64,000 nt of DNA from Mycobacterium sp. D16R12 (GTDB lineage Bacteria; Actinomycetota; Actinomycetes; Mycobacteriales; Mycobacteriaceae): contig NZ_MAFC01000005.1 of the NCBI RefSeq assembly GCF_002013465.1, forward strand, positions 186,001 through 250,000. The letters run 5' to 3'. Positions 35,222 to 46,045 of the stretch are shown here, in pieces. Positions within the stretch are counted from its first letter, which is position 1. Every line of letters begins with the position of its first letter. The position numbers were made by a program, and so were the translations under genes. The notes under the pieces were generated by a model that was given only the letters and a program-made list of their open reading frames with translations, made no database searches and was not told where the DNA came from.

Positions 35222-37196
35222 CCGGCTGGGCGAGGCGACCAGTCCTTACCTGCGCCAGCACGTCGACAATCCGGTGCACTGGCAGCAGTGGACGCCAGAG
35301 GCGTTACAGGAAGCGCAGTCTCGCGATGTGCCCATCCTGCTGTCGATCGGGTACGCGGCCTGTCATTGGTGCCATGTGATGGCCCATGAGTCCTTCGAAG
35401 ATGACGAGGTCGCCGCCGTCATGAACGCCGGGTTCGTCAACATCAAGGTGGACCGCGAAGAGCGTCCGGACCTGGACGCCGTCTACATGAATGCCACTGT
35501 CGCGATGAACGGGCAGGGCGGCTGGCCCATGACATGCTTCCTGACCCCTGATGGGCGTCCCTTCTACACCGGGACCTACTACCCGAAACAGGGTTTTCTG
35601 CAGTTGCTTTCGGCAGTCCGTGAAACCTGGGATCAGCGGCGAGACGAGGTGGAAGAGGCGGCATCGAGCATCACCGGCCAGCTGCAGGCGATGTCCGGAC
35701 GACTGCCCGCCGGGCCCGGGGTGGATATCGCGCTGTGCGATACCGCGATCGCCGCGATCTTGCCCGCCGAGGATATGCGTTTCGGGGGATTCGGTGGGGC
35801 GCCAAAGTTTCCGCCGTCGTCTCTGCTGGAGGCGCTGCTGCGCGGATACGAACGAACCGGCGACGCCGCCGTGCTCGGAGCGGTTTCCCGCACCGCGACG
35901 GCGATGGCGCGCGGCGGCATCTACGACCAGTTGGCCGGAGGCTTCGCGCGGTACAGCGTGGATGCGGCCTGGGTGGTGCCGCACTTCGAGAAGATGCTTT
36001 ACGACAACGCACTTCTGCTGCGTGTCTACGCGCATTGGGCCCGCCGCACCGGCGATGCACTGGCGCGGCGAATCGCCTCCGAGACGGCCGATTTTCTGCT
36101 GCGTGAGCTGCGGGTGGGTGACCTGTTCGTCTCGTCGCTGGACGCCGATGCCGACGGCTCGGAAGGCTCCACGTACGTGTGGACGCCCGAGCAGCTTGTC
36201 GAGATCCTGGGCCCGCAAGATGGTGACTGGGCCGCAACGCTTTTCGAGGTGACCTCGGCGGGAACCTTCGAACACAGGAGCTCGGTGCTGCAGCTGTTGC
36301 GCGACCCCGAAGGCACCACAGATGTGGACCGGTGGCGTCGGGTGCGTGAAGCGCTGCTGGCGGCGCGACAGCACCGGGTGCAGCCCGGCCGCTACGACAA
36401 GGCCGTCACCGCCTGGAACGGGTTGACCATCACCGCGCTCGTCGAAGCCTCGATCGCGCTGGACCGCAACGATCTGTTGGATGCCGCAACCGGTTGCGCC
36501 GCCGAGCTGCTGAAGCTACATCTGCGCGACGGGCGACTGCGGCGCGCAAGTCTGGGCGGGCAGGTGTCCGAGGGGGACGGTGTGCTCGAGGACTACGGCA
36601 CGCTCGCGACGGGCCTGCTGTCCCTCTATCAGGTGACCGGTGAATGGCGTTGGCGCGAGGCCGCCGCGCAGCTGCTCGATACCGCGCTGGATCACTTCAC
36701 CGATCCGGAATCGCCCGGTGCGTGGTTCGATGTCGCCGACGACGCCGAGCAGCTGGTGCTCAGGCCGAGTGATCCCCTGGACGGCGCGACCCCGTCCGGG
36801 GCGTCATCGGTGACCGAGGCGCTGCTTATCGGCGGTTATCTGCTGGAGGACTCTCGTTACCGGGACGCCGTGCACGCCTCGCTGTCGGCGGCATCCATGG
36901 CGTTGGCACGCGCACCACGATCGGCGGGCCATTGGCTGGCAGTGGCCGAGGCCGCGGTGCGGGGTCCGATTCAGGTCGCGGTGGCCTGTGACGCCGCGAC
37001 CTCGCCGCTGTTGCGAAGGGCGCGACTGTCGGCACCCGGGGGTGCGATTGTGGTTGGCGGGGTTAAGGATTCGAGCGAGCTATTGCGCGACAGGGGGCAA
37101 GTGGGCGATGTCGACGCCGCCTACGTGTGCCGGGGTACCGTCTGCGATCTCCCGGTGACCGGGACCGAACAATTAGACGCCGCGTTGGGTAGGTAG
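35211..37196 (+). CDS. DUF255 thioredoxin-like/glycosidase-like protein (YyaL family)
   Basis: This 661-residue protein begins with a thioredoxin-like domain in which the motif C51-H-W-C54 follows IGYAACHWCHVMAHESF. It continues with an (alpha/alpha) barrel-like region resembling glycoside hydrolases (for example YDQLAGGFARYSVD, WVVPHFEKMLYDNALL). It is the bacterial counterpart of SPATA20. The biochemical role is unknown. The ATG at 35211 was chosen because the DUF255 start ([14 protein letters not shown]) follows at once. It corresponds to Rv1084. Confidence 0.9.
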   Translation: MTVNRLGEATSPYLRQHVDNPVHWQQWTPEALQEAQSRDVPILLSIGYAACHWCHVMAHESFEDDEVAAVMNAGFVNIKVDREERPDLDAVYMNATVAMNGQGGWPMTCFLTPDGRPFYTGTYYPKQGFLQLLSAVRETWDQRRDEVEEAASSITGQLQAMSGRLPAGPGVDIALCDTAIAAILPAEDMRFGGFGGAPKFPPSSLLEALLRGYERTGDAAVLGAVSRTATAMARGGIYDQLAGGFARYSVDAAWVVPHFEKMLYDNALLLRVYAHWARRTGDALARRIASETADFLLRELRVGDLFVSSLDADADGSEGSTYVWTPEQLVEILGPQDGDWAATLFEVTSAGTFEHRSSVLQLLRDPEGTTDVDRWRRVREALLAARQHRVQPGRYDKAVTAWNGLTITALVEASIALDRNDLLDAATGCAAELLKLHLRDGRLRRASLGGQVSEGDGVLEDYGTLATGLLSLYQVTGEWRWREAAAQLLDTALDHFTDPESPGAWFDVADDAEQLVLRPSDPLDGATPSGASSVTEALLIGGYLLEDSRYRDAVHASLSAASMALARAPRSAGHWLAVAEAAVRGPIQVAVACDAATSPLLRRARLSAPGGAIVVGGVKDSSELLRDRGQVGDVDAAYVCRGTVCDLPVTGTEQLDAALGR

Positions 37197-37199
37197 CGT
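37194..37199 (+). promoter_or_regulatory. -10 box of the NTF2-like gene inside the upstream stop codon
   Basis: TAGCGT begins with the stop codon of the DUF255 gene and lies 8 bases before the ATG at 37208. A GGGAG in the gap could also serve as a ribosome site if the transcript starts further upstream. Confidence 0.35.
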
Positions 37200-37207
37200 C
37201 CGGGAGC

Positions 37208-37582
37208 ATGACCGTAACCCGCGAAGATGTTCTCGCCGTCGTCCAGAGCTACTGCGACCTGCTGACCACCGGCACCGCAGCACAGATCGCCGAACTGTAC
37301 GCCGAGGACGCGACTGTCGAGGATCCGCTGGGCGCGGATGTCCTCAAGGGCCGTGCGGCGATCCAGGGCTTCTACGCCACGATCGAGCCGCTGGATTGTC
37401 ATGGCGAGCTGAAGTTGGTGCGGGCCACGAACAACGAGGCCGCGTTCCACTTCGAGCTGACCATCAAGCATGAGAACGGTGGCATGGTCATCGCGCCGAT
37501 CGACGTGATGACCTTCGACGACAACGGCAAGATCAGCTCGATGCGGGCCTTCTGGACTCAGGACGACATCAAGCAGCTCTAG
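37208..37582 (+). CDS. Steroid delta-isomerase-like (NTF2 fold) protein
   Basis: This 124-residue protein belongs to the NTF2/SnoaL superfamily. It resembles ketosteroid isomerases: an N-terminal SYCDLLTTG with Tyr 16, an EDPLG motif near 40 whose Asp is the usual proton carrier, and PIDVMTFDDNGKI near 100. It would shift a steroid 5-ene to a 4-ene double bond, but these small folds are often misnamed. It stands alone and is convergent with hemolysin III. Confidence 0.7.
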   Translation: MTVTREDVLAVVQSYCDLLTTGTAAQIAELYAEDATVEDPLGADVLKGRAAIQGFYATIEPLDCHGELKLVRATNNEAAFHFELTIKHENGGMVIAPIDVMTFDDNGKISSMRAFWTQDDIKQL

Positions 37583-37585
37583 TTC

Positions 37586-37634
37586 CATCGCCTGTGTGGT
37601 TCGCCGTCAGAAGACGGCGAACCACACAGCGATG
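37586..37634. terminator. Bidirectional hairpin between convergent genes
   Basis: CTGTGTGGTTCGCCGTC at 37592-37608 pairs perfectly over 17 bases with 37613-37629 around an AGAA loop. CATCG/CGATG extends the stem after one bulged base. There is no T-tract. The right arm encodes the C-terminus of hemolysin III. Confidence 0.75.
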
Positions 37635-38380
37635 TAGTGGCAGGTCGCGGCGATGACGGTCGCGGCATGGAAGAACTCGTGGTGACCGAAGTGCAGCGGC
37701 CACGGGTTGGGCCATTTCACGGCGTACAGAATCGCACCGACGCTGTAGAAGGCCCCGCCGACGATCAGCAGCACCAGTGCCGGCACCCCGGCGCCGTGGA
37801 GGAGCGTCGACGAGAAGCCGATTGCCACCCATCCCAGCATCAGATACAGCGGCACCCCCACCCAGCGCGGAGCCGTCGGCCAACACATCTTGAGAATCAC
37901 GCCGGCGAGCGCGCCGCCCCACACGATGGCGAGCACCAGGTTGCCTTCCGAGGGCGGCATCGCCAGCATCGCGAACGGGGTATAGCTGCCCGCGATGAAG
38001 ATGAAGATCATCGAATGATCCATCCGCTTCATCCAGGTGCGGGTGGTCTCGGATTTCCAGTTCACCCGGTGATAGGCGGCGCTGACTCCGAAGACGCCCA
38101 GCACCGTCAGGCTGTAGATGGCGGTGGCCAGGCCTGCCTGCGGTGAGCGCACCGACCAGGCGACCGACACCAACACGATTCCCGCGACCACGGCGGTGAC
38201 GCACGCGTAGAAATGGATCCAGCCACGTGCCTTGGGCTTGATCGGGAGAGTCTCGATACCGCCGACGAGTGCGGCCATAGGCAGGGAATGCTCAGAGCCT
38301 TGGGTTTCGGGGTCCGTCCCGGTTGCGGGATCCTCATCGGTGCCGGTGCCTCTTCGCGCAAGCGGCTCATCGGTCTGCAT
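37607..38380 (-). CDS. Hemolysin III family (PAQR-like) membrane protein
   Basis: This 257-residue protein has an acidic N-terminus and seven membrane helices from about residue 56. Family marks are [21 protein letters not shown] and [17 protein letters not shown], whose His residues form the metal site of the YqfA/hemolysin III/PAQR group. A role in membrane homeostasis is more likely than cytolysis. It corresponds to Rv1085c and is divergent from the prenyl synthase gene. The 101 bases between carry the latter's promoter. Confidence 0.88.
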   Translation of the reverse strand: MQTDEPLARRGTGTDEDPATGTDPETQGSEHSLPMAALVGGIETLPIKPKARGWIHFYACVTAVVAGIVLVSVAWSVRSPQAGLATAIYSLTVLGVFGVSAAYHRVNWKSETTRTWMKRMDHSMIFIFIAGSYTPFAMLAMPPSEGNLVLAIVWGGALAGVILKMCWPTAPRWVGVPLYLMLGWVAIGFSSTLLHGAGVPALVLLIVGGAFYSVGAILYAVKWPNPWPLHFGHHEFFHAATVIAATCHYIAVWFAVF

Positions 38381-38469
38381 GCGTCACAGTATCCCTTCCT
38401 TATCTGAACCAGGTTTGTGAATGTTGTGTGCAGATCCATATCTGCTGCTCCGGCCCGCGGTCGGCTCGC

Positions 38470-38475
38470 TAGGCT
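38470..38475 (+). promoter_or_regulatory. Leaderless-type -10 box of the prenyl synthase gene
   Basis: TAGGCT lies 6 bases before the GTG at 38482, supporting that GTG as both transcription and translation start. Confidence 0.5.
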
Positions 38476-38481
38476 GGGTCC

Positions 38482-39264
38482 GTGGAGATCATCCCGCCGA
38501 GGCTGAAGGAACCGCTGTACAAGCTTTACGAAATGCGGCTCCGCCAGGAGCTGGCCAAGGCGTCGAAACCCCGGCACATCGCCGTCCTGTGCGACGGAAA
38601 CCGCCGCTGGGCCCGGTCGGCGGGGTACACCGATGTCAGCCATGGATACCGGATGGGCGCCCGCAAAATCGGCGAGATGCTCGGCTGGTGTCAGGACGCC
38701 GGTGTCGAGATGGCCACCGTGTACCTGCTGTCGGCCGAGAATCTGACCCGCGACCCCGATCAGCTCGGCGAGCTGCTGGAGATCATCACCGACGTCGTCG
38801 AGGAGCTGTGCGCCCCGCAGAACAAGTGGAGTGTGCGCAGCGTCGGAGACCTCGACCTACTGCCCGATGAAGTGGCAGTGCGCATGCGTGAAGCGGTGAA
38901 GTCCGCACCCGCCGATGCCGCCTTCCATGTGAACGTGGCGGTCGGCTACGGGGGTCGGCAGGAGATCACCGATGCGGTCCGCACGTTGTTGAACAAGGAG
39001 CTGGCCAATGGGGCCAGCTCCGAGCAGCTGGTGCAGGCGGTGACCGTCGACGCCATCTCCGAGAACCTGTACACGTCCGGGCAGCCGGACCCGGATCTGG
39101 TGATCCGGACATCGGGGGAGCAGCGGTTGTCAGGGTTCCTGCTCTGGCAGAGTGCCTATTCCGAGATGTGGTTCACCGACGCGTACTGGCCCGAGTTCCG
39201 GCGGGTGGACTTCCTGCGCGCGCTGCGCGACTACGCCGCCAGAAACCGGCGGTTCGGGCAGTAA
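38482..39264 (+). CDS. uppS1: Short-chain Z-isoprenyl diphosphate synthase (Z,E-farnesyl diphosphate synthase)
   Basis: This 260-residue cis-prenyltransferase has the diphosphate-binding DGNRRWA at 38-44, RTSGEQRLSGFLLWQ, and YSEMWFTDAYWPEF near the end. It matches Rv1086, which makes omega,E,Z-farnesyl diphosphate, the precursor for decaprenyl phosphate used in arabinogalactan synthesis. Assignment to the C15 enzyme rather than the long-chain one rests on overall similarity and on its position next to hemolysin III. Confidence 0.88.
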   Translation: MEIIPPRLKEPLYKLYEMRLRQELAKASKPRHIAVLCDGNRRWARSAGYTDVSHGYRMGARKIGEMLGWCQDAGVEMATVYLLSAENLTRDPDQLGELLEIITDVVEELCAPQNKWSVRSVGDLDLLPDEVAVRMREAVKSAPADAAFHVNVAVGYGGRQEITDAVRTLLNKELANGASSEQLVQAVTVDAISENLYTSGQPDPDLVIRTSGEQRLSGFLLWQSAYSEMWFTDAYWPEFRRVDFLRALRDYAARNRRFGQ

Positions 39265-39298
39265 CCGCCATTGCGATGGCGCTTACTGAGGAGGTTGT

Positions 39299-39856
39299 TT
39301 GAGTCATCGTCTTGTGGCTGCGCTAGCACGGTGCGGCACGTCGCGGATGGTCTGCACCGTGCTGGTCGGGTTGACAGCGTTGTACATGATATTGCTGGCG
39401 TTCGGAAACATCACCGACTTTCGCACCAATGAGATGTTCGTTCAGCATGTTCTTGCCATGGATACCAACAACTTTGGCCAGGCCGCCGGCCAGGGGCTCG
39501 ATGCCGACATCATGTGGCGTGCCGTTCGCTCGCCGGCGTTGCAGACCGCGACGTACTGTCTGATCATCGCGTGGGAGGCGATATCGGGCGGCGTTCTTCT
39601 CGTGGGTGTGTGGCAATGGTTGACTGGCCGCACATCCCGGGCGCGTGCGACGTCGACTGTCGGTCTGCTGATGGTGATCCTGCAGTTCTTCGGCGGGTTC
39701 ATGGTGGTCGGCGGTGAGTGGTTCCAGATGTGGCGCTCCACCCAGTGGACCGGAATAGAGGTCGCCTTCCGGTGTTCAGTGCTCGCCCTGTTCACCCTGG
39801 TATTTGTGCAGTTTGACCGCGTCTCGCCGGACGGTCAGCGCGAGACGGGGCAGTAG
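39299..39856 (+). CDS. DUF2165 membrane protein
   Basis: This 185-residue protein has four hydrophobic helices, separated by a first outer loop containing NEMFVQHVLAMDTN, characteristic of DUF2165. The function is unknown. The start is TTG at 39299, preceded by a strong GAGGAGG 5 bases upstream. Its last 22 bases overlap the end of the convergent P450 gene. Confidence 0.82.
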   Translation: MSHRLVAALARCGTSRMVCTVLVGLTALYMILLAFGNITDFRTNEMFVQHVLAMDTNNFGQAAGQGLDADIMWRAVRSPALQTATYCLIIAWEAISGGVLLVGVWQWLTGRTSRARATSTVGLLMVILQFFGGFMVVGGEWFQMWRSTQWTGIEVAFRCSVLALFTLVFVQFDRVSPDGQRETGQ

Positions 39857-41091
39857 TCCGTGTCGAACTTCTTGATGCCGTTGATCCAGCCCGAATGGAA
39901 TCGGGGCGCCTCCCCGATCCGCGAGATGTCGGGCATGCGATCGGCGATCTTGTTGAAGATGATCTCCAGCTCGACCTTCGCGAGGTTCGCTCCCAGGCAG
40001 TAGTGGGCTCCCGTGCCGCCGAAGCCCAGATGCGGGTTGGGGTCGCGGTTGATGTTGAAGGTGTGCGGGTTCTCGAACACCTCCTCGTCGAAGTTGGCCG
40101 ACGGGTAGAGCATGACCACCCGTTCACCGGCCTTGATGGATACGCCGCCGATCATGGTGTCCTGTAACGCGGTTCGTTGTTGCGAGATCAGCGGCGAGGT
40201 GTACCGGACTATCTCGTCGACGGCAGAGGCCGGCCTGTCCCTTTTGAACAGTTCCCATTGTTCCGGGTGTTCCAGGAAGGCCATCATGCCCATGGTGGTC
40301 GCATTGCGGGTGGTCTCATTGCCCGCCACCGACAGCATCACCACAAAGAATCCGAACTGTTCCGGGGTGAGCTGTTCGCCGTCTACAGTCCCGGTCAGCA
40401 GACGGGAAACCACGTCATTGCCCGGACAGTCGCGGCGCTGCTCGGCCAGCTGATACGAGTATCCGAGGATCTGGGCGGCGCCCACCCGCGGGTCGATCTC
40501 AACATCGGCCTCGTCGTATCCCGTCATCTGATTGCTCCACTCGAAGAGCTTGACGCGGTCTTCCTCGGGAACGCCGATCAATTCGGCGATGGCCTGCATG
40601 GGCAGCTCGCTGGCCACCTCACGAACGAACTCGCCTCGTCCACCTTCGAGGGCAGCCCGGACGATCCGCTCGGCCCGATCCTCCAGCGTGATACGCAACG
40701 CCGCGATGGAGCGTGGGGTGAACATGCGCGACACCAGCCCGCGCAGCTGGGTGTGTTCGGGAGCGTCCTTGTTGATGAGGACGGACAGCGTGGCCTGGAA
40801 CTCTTCAGGGCTGATGTGGTCCTCGAGGCGAGGGATGGCACCCTTGCGGCCCGAGGAAAAGATGTCGGTGTGCAGCGAAATTTCGCGCACATCACGGTGT
40901 TTGGAAATCACCCAGTAGCCGTCGTCGGCGAATCCGCCCACCGTGCGCGACTGCGGATTCCACCAGACTGGCGCCTCGCGACGCAGGGTCGCGAACTCTT
41001 CGTGTGGCATCCGCTCCCCGTACAACCCGGGATCGGTGAAATCGAAGTCGTCCGGAAGGCCAAGCTCCGCAGCACTTTTCATAGCGGTCAC
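39835..41091 (-). CDS. Cytochrome P450, CYP125-like
   Basis: This 418-residue P450 has the I-helix VAGNETTRNATT, the ExxR in VDEIVRY, and the haem-binding FGGTGAHYCLGANLA with Cys 365. The N-terminus (DFDFTDPGLYGERMP, APVWWN) and long stretches elsewhere read like CYP125, the cholesterol C26/C27 hydroxylase, so a steroid or branched-lipid substrate is likely. It overlaps the NTF2-like gene by four bases and is last in the CYP51 operon. In M. tuberculosis the corresponding place is, as I recall, taken by adhB. Confidence 0.9.
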   Translation of the reverse strand: MTAMKSAAELGLPDDFDFTDPGLYGERMPHEEFATLRREAPVWWNPQSRTVGGFADDGYWVISKHRDVREISLHTDIFSSGRKGAIPRLEDHISPEEFQATLSVLINKDAPEHTQLRGLVSRMFTPRSIAALRITLEDRAERIVRAALEGGRGEFVREVASELPMQAIAELIGVPEEDRVKLFEWSNQMTGYDEADVEIDPRVGAAQILGYSYQLAEQRRDCPGNDVVSRLLTGTVDGEQLTPEQFGFFVVMLSVAGNETTRNATTMGMMAFLEHPEQWELFKRDRPASAVDEIVRYTSPLISQQRTALQDTMIGGVSIKAGERVVMLYPSANFDEEVFENPHTFNINRDPNPHLGFGGTGAHYCLGANLAKVELEIIFNKIADRMPDISRIGEAPRFHSGWINGIKKFDTDYCPVSR

Positions 41092-41633
41092 CAGAGGGGT
41101 ACCGGGGTCTTACCCAGGGGGTAGTAGCCGGGCACCTTCTCGCCCGACAGGCCGCGCTGGATGCGTTTCTGCATTCCCTCGCTGAGCCTGCCTGCCTTGA
41201 TGAGGTCCATGTACAGGGCGGACACATGACCGAAGTCGAAGAAGTCGCGTTGCCAGTTCCATTGGCCGTTACCGGCATACCGGAACCAGCTGCCGCCGAT
41301 GCCGTAGATCTCGGACTCACCGCCGTTGGAGTCCGTGGCGATCTGCTTCCAGAACCCGATGACCTCGCCCTGTTTGTCGTCGACAATCACCTTCTGGTAC
41401 GGGTAGGTCCAGCCCTCCAGGCCCTCCATCTCCTGGCCGAGGGCGATATCCCGTATCTCGTCGATGCCGACGCACATCACGTCTTCCTTGGGGCCGATGT
41501 TCCAGCCGTAGGTGGCATCGTCGGTATAGAACCGCGCCAACGGTTTCCAGTCGCCAGTCTTCTCGGCATCTAGATTGGCCTGGAGCCAGTCCGCGACAAC
41601 GTCATCGAGTTCTTGGCGGGGGAATTCGGGCAC
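41088..41633 (-). CDS. NTF2/SnoaL-like protein of the CYP51 operon
   Basis: This 181-residue protein has an NTF2-like fold pattern: ADWLQANLDAEKTGDWKPLARFYTDDATYGW, then GLEGWTYPYQKVIVDDKQGEVIGFW. It matches the position and length of Rv0762c. Such domains may isomerise, hydrate or simply bind polycyclic substrates. It lies between the ferredoxin and the CYP125-like P450, with a 9-base gap and a 4-base overlap. Confidence 0.75.
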   Translation of the reverse strand: MPEFPRQELDDVVADWLQANLDAEKTGDWKPLARFYTDDATYGWNIGPKEDVMCVGIDEIRDIALGQEMEGLEGWTYPYQKVIVDDKQGEVIGFWKQIATDSNGGESEIYGIGGSWFRYAGNGQWNWQRDFFDFGHVSALYMDLIKAGRLSEGMQKRIQRGLSGEKVPGYYPLGKTPVPLW

Positions 41634-41642
41634 GGTCGGCTC

Positions 41643-43257
<1,615 letters not shown>

Positions 43258-43261
<4 letters not shown>

Positions 43262-44085
43262 GACGGCATGCCCTCCTCGCCGAGTTCAAGCTTCTGTTTG
43301 TCGGCCGGGGCGTCCCTCAACGGCGCCTCCGGCTGCACTTCCATCTCGGCGATATGTGCGCCCCTGGGGGTTTCGGCGACAAAGGTGACCGCGCGCGCGA
43401 TATCGGAGGGGCGCAGAAAGTAGGAGTGACGCGCCTGTCCCCAGGCTTTCCAGTCCTCCAGCATGGGGCCGACCTGTTCGGCGGAAAGCTGCCAGCCCAT
43501 CGAGGTCAAGGTCGGGCCGGGGTGCACAATCGAGGCCCGAACGCCGGTGCCCTCCAGCTCCATGCGCATGGTGTTCACCATGGCGAGCAAGGCCGCCTTC
43601 GCCGCCCCATAGGCGCCCATGTGTGGACGCTGGTGCAACGCGACGTCGGACCCGATGAAGACCACATCGCCGCGCCGCCGAGTCACCATGTCGGGGACAA
43701 TCGCCGTGGCGAGCCGATTGGCACCCAACAGGTGCACCTGAATTTGCGAGGCGAAGGTGTCTGCGCTCATTTCATGGACCCGGCCCGGAGACATGTCGCC
43801 GGCGCCCGACACCAGCAGATCTATCTCGCCCAGCGCATCAATACTCTCCGCGACAAACGATTTCACCGAGTCGGCATCGGTGACGTCGAGGGGAAAGGCC
43901 ACGGCCTCGCCGCCGTCTTCCCGGATCTTCTCGACGAGTTCGGTCAGCTTGTCGACACGGCGAGCGCCGAGCGCGACCGGAAATCCGCGGCCCGCGAGTT
44001 CGATCGCGGTCGCCGCACCGATGCCCGAGGAAGCTCCGGCGATGATCGATGGGCGTCGATCCGGGTGGGGCTCAAAGCGGGGCAT
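43258..44085 (-). CDS. Short-chain dehydrogenase/reductase
   Basis: This 275-residue SDR has the cofactor motif GASSGIGAA from residue 17, an NNAG-like SGAG, and the catalytic YGAAK. It corresponds to Rv0765c, between CYP51 and CYP123. It would oxidise or reduce an alcohol or ketone of the P450 substrate. It overlaps CYP51 by four bases and abuts the CYP123-like gene by one. Confidence 0.88.
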
Positions 44086-45290
44086 CAGCAGACCTCCACG
44101 GTGATGGGCAGATGGGCGAATCCACGGACGTTGCTGGAATGCACACGCACGGAGCTGCTTTCGTCGATCTCGTAATGTTTGATTCGGGTGAACAGCTCGG
44201 TCAGGGCGACCTTGGCCTCCATGCGTGCCAGGTGTGCGCCGAGGCAGAAATGGGCACCGCTGCCGAAGCTCACGAGCTTGGCGCCGATCTCGCGTCCGAT
44301 GCGGTACTCGTCGGCGTGGTCGAACACCCGGTCGTCCCGGTTGGCAGAACCGGGGAGCAGCAGCAGGATGTCACCGGCGGAAATCTTGGTGTCGTAGAAC
44401 GACATATCCTCGGACACGGTGCGGGCGAGGATCTGGCTGGAGGTGTCGTAGCGCAGCGTCTCCTCCACCCACAGCGGTATCCGTTCGTGATCGGCGTGTA
44501 CGGCGGCGAGCTGGTCGGGGTTGCGATGGCCCCAGTACACGGCGTTGGCCAGCAGTTTGGTGGTGGTCTCGTTGCCGGCGATCACCATGAGGAACAGGAA
44601 GGCGAGCACCTCTTCATCGGTGAGGCGATCGCCGTCGATCTCGGCCTGCAGCAGAGCTGACGTCAGATCGTCAGAAGGTGCCCGCCGCCGTTCTTTGACC
44701 ATGTCGATGTAGTAGGTCATCAGGTCGATGGAGGCCTGGATGGCCTGCTGTGGCACGTCGGCGACGCCATCCTCGCGGTGCATGACACCGTCGGCCAACT
44801 CCCGGATGCGGGTACGGTCCGGTTCTGGCACGCCCATCAACTCGGAGATGACGTCCATGGGCAGCTTGCCGGCGTAATCGGCGATGAAGTCGAAGCTCTT
44901 GGACTGCAACGCCTTGTCCAAATGTGTGCGTGCCAGCGCGACGACCTGACCCTCAAGCTCGCGGATTCGTCGAGGGGTAAACCCCTTCGACACCAGCGTG
45001 CGCAATCGAAGGTGCTCGGGGTCGTCCATCGCCAGGAACGACATCACGAGTTTGGCATGCGGCCCAAAGGAGGCCTTGTCCATCGAGACGCCGTTGGCGT
45101 TGGACAGAGCCTCGCTGTTCCTGAAGCCCTGCAACACATCATGGTGTCGCGACAGTGCCCAGAAGTTCAGCTCGTCGTTGCGATACAGCGGTGCCTCATC
45201 ACGCAGTCGCCGGTAGTACGGGTACGGGTCTTCGTGGAAGTCGTAGTCATACGGGTCCAAAACCAACGAGGACATCGAGGCAGCGGTCAT
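44085..45290 (-). CDS. cyp123: Cytochrome P450, CYP123-like
   Basis: This 401-residue P450 has the I-helix MVIAGNETTTKLLANA, WVEETLRYD with the ExxR, and the haem loop FGSGAHFCLGAHLA with Cys 349. Its place between the SDR and TetR genes matches Rv0766c (CYP123). The substrate is unknown. The ATG at 45290 overlaps the tetR stop; the frame is open beyond it but belongs to the tetR region. It is translated first among the three P450s. Confidence 0.9.
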   Translation of the reverse strand: MTAASMSSLVLDPYDYDFHEDPYPYYRRLRDEAPLYRNDELNFWALSRHHDVLQGFRNSEALSNANGVSMDKASFGPHAKLVMSFLAMDDPEHLRLRTLVSKGFTPRRIRELEGQVVALARTHLDKALQSKSFDFIADYAGKLPMDVISELMGVPEPDRTRIRELADGVMHREDGVADVPQQAIQASIDLMTYYIDMVKERRRAPSDDLTSALLQAEIDGDRLTDEEVLAFLFLMVIAGNETTTKLLANAVYWGHRNPDQLAAVHADHERIPLWVEETLRYDTSSQILARTVSEDMSFYDTKISAGDILLLLPGSANRDDRVFDHADEYRIGREIGAKLVSFGSGAHFCLGAHLARMEAKVALTELFTRIKHYEIDESSSVRVHSSNVRGFAHLPITVEVC

Positions 45291-45874
45291 TCGCTGCCTC
45301 CCAGCATGAGATCCACGACGAAAGTGAGCTTGTCGGCGATCTCGTGATAGGTGAAGGTGCCGCTGCCTGCGTGCATGAGGGCACCGAAGAAGGTCATTTC
45401 GAGGGCCGACACCACGCGGGGATCCGCGTCGGGCCCCATCGCCGAGCGGATCCTGCGGTGGATTTCCAGCCCGATCTTGTCGCGGACGGCGTGCACCGCC
45501 TCGTCGTTGTTGCTGAGCAGCGCCGTCGTGCACCCCGTCGCGATCTCGGGCTCGTCGGCAACCACCAATGCCAGGCTCCGCAGCGTCTTGGTGACCCGCG
45601 CGGACTGACCGTCGTTGACATCGGTGAAGTACGGCGCCTCATGGATGAGGTCGAGGTAGATCTCGGCGACGAGATGACTCTTGGAGGAGAAGTACGTGTA
45701 TGCGGTCGCGGGGGCGACCTTGGCGCGGGCCGCCACGCCGCGGATCGTCATATCCGCGTAGGTGGTCTCGCCGAGCATCTCCCGGCCCGCGGTGACGATC
45801 TTGCGAATCGTCTCTTCCTGGCGCCGGTTTCGGGGCGATTCACTTGTGAGGGTCACCACAGCTTCACTGGACAC
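45287..45874 (-). CDS. TetR-family regulator of the CYP51/aldA locus
   Basis: This 195-residue protein has the N-terminal TetR helix-turn-helix at about 20-65: ETIRKIVTAGREMLGETTY, TIRGVAARAKVAPATAYTYF, and KSHLVAEIY. The C-terminal ligand domain is not diagnostic. It corresponds to Rv0767c. The GTG at 45874 fits a -10 box TAATCT ending 6 bases before it, so the transcript should be leaderless. A 14-base palindrome overlaps the start codon, giving direct autorepression. A second GTG at 45859 is possible if the first is not used. Confidence 0.88.
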   Translation of the reverse strand: MSSEAVVTLTSESPRNRRQEETIRKIVTAGREMLGETTYADMTIRGVAARAKVAPATAYTYFSSKSHLVAEIYLDLIHEAPYFTDVNDGQSARVTKTLRSLALVVADEPEIATGCTTALLSNNDEAVHAVRDKIGLEIHRRIRSAMGPDADPRVVSALEMTFFGALMHAGSGTFTYHEIADKLTFVVDLMLGGSE

Positions 45875-45886
45875 TTGTCCAGATTA
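45868..45886 (-). promoter_or_regulatory. tetR leaderless promoter with overlapping operator
   Basis: TGGACACTTGTCCA (45868-45881) has 6-base arms around two central bases. The minus-strand -10 box TAATCT is 45886-45881 and the GTG start is 45874-45872, so a repressor bound here would cover both -10 box and initiation site. Confidence 0.65.
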
Positions 45887-46011
45887 GCGTGTGCGTCGCG
45901 TCTGGGCAAGATGTGTTGTGAAAACGGCTGTCCAGTACCACTTTATAAGCCCTCTCTGGACTCGGTCTTGCCATGATAGGAGTTGCGTGGTTATGGTTCA
46001 GAGGTAAGGAA

Positions 46012-46025
46012 TGGACATGTGTCCA
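46012..46025 (+). promoter_or_regulatory. Second TetR operator, before aldA
   Basis: TGGACATGTGTCCA has the same 6-base arms TGGACA/TGTCCA as the site at tetR, and both are followed by GATT on the plus strand. It lies 20 bases before the aldA ATG. A looser GTCCAG...CTGGAC pair lies between the two sites, around 45934-45960. Confidence 0.65.
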
Positions 46026-46045
46026 GATTCTTGGAATGAGGTGAC

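Noticed and set aside
39895..41124. Long plus-strand open frames opposite the CYP125-like gene
   Set aside because: The minus strand carries all P450 motifs; the plus frames show no domain.
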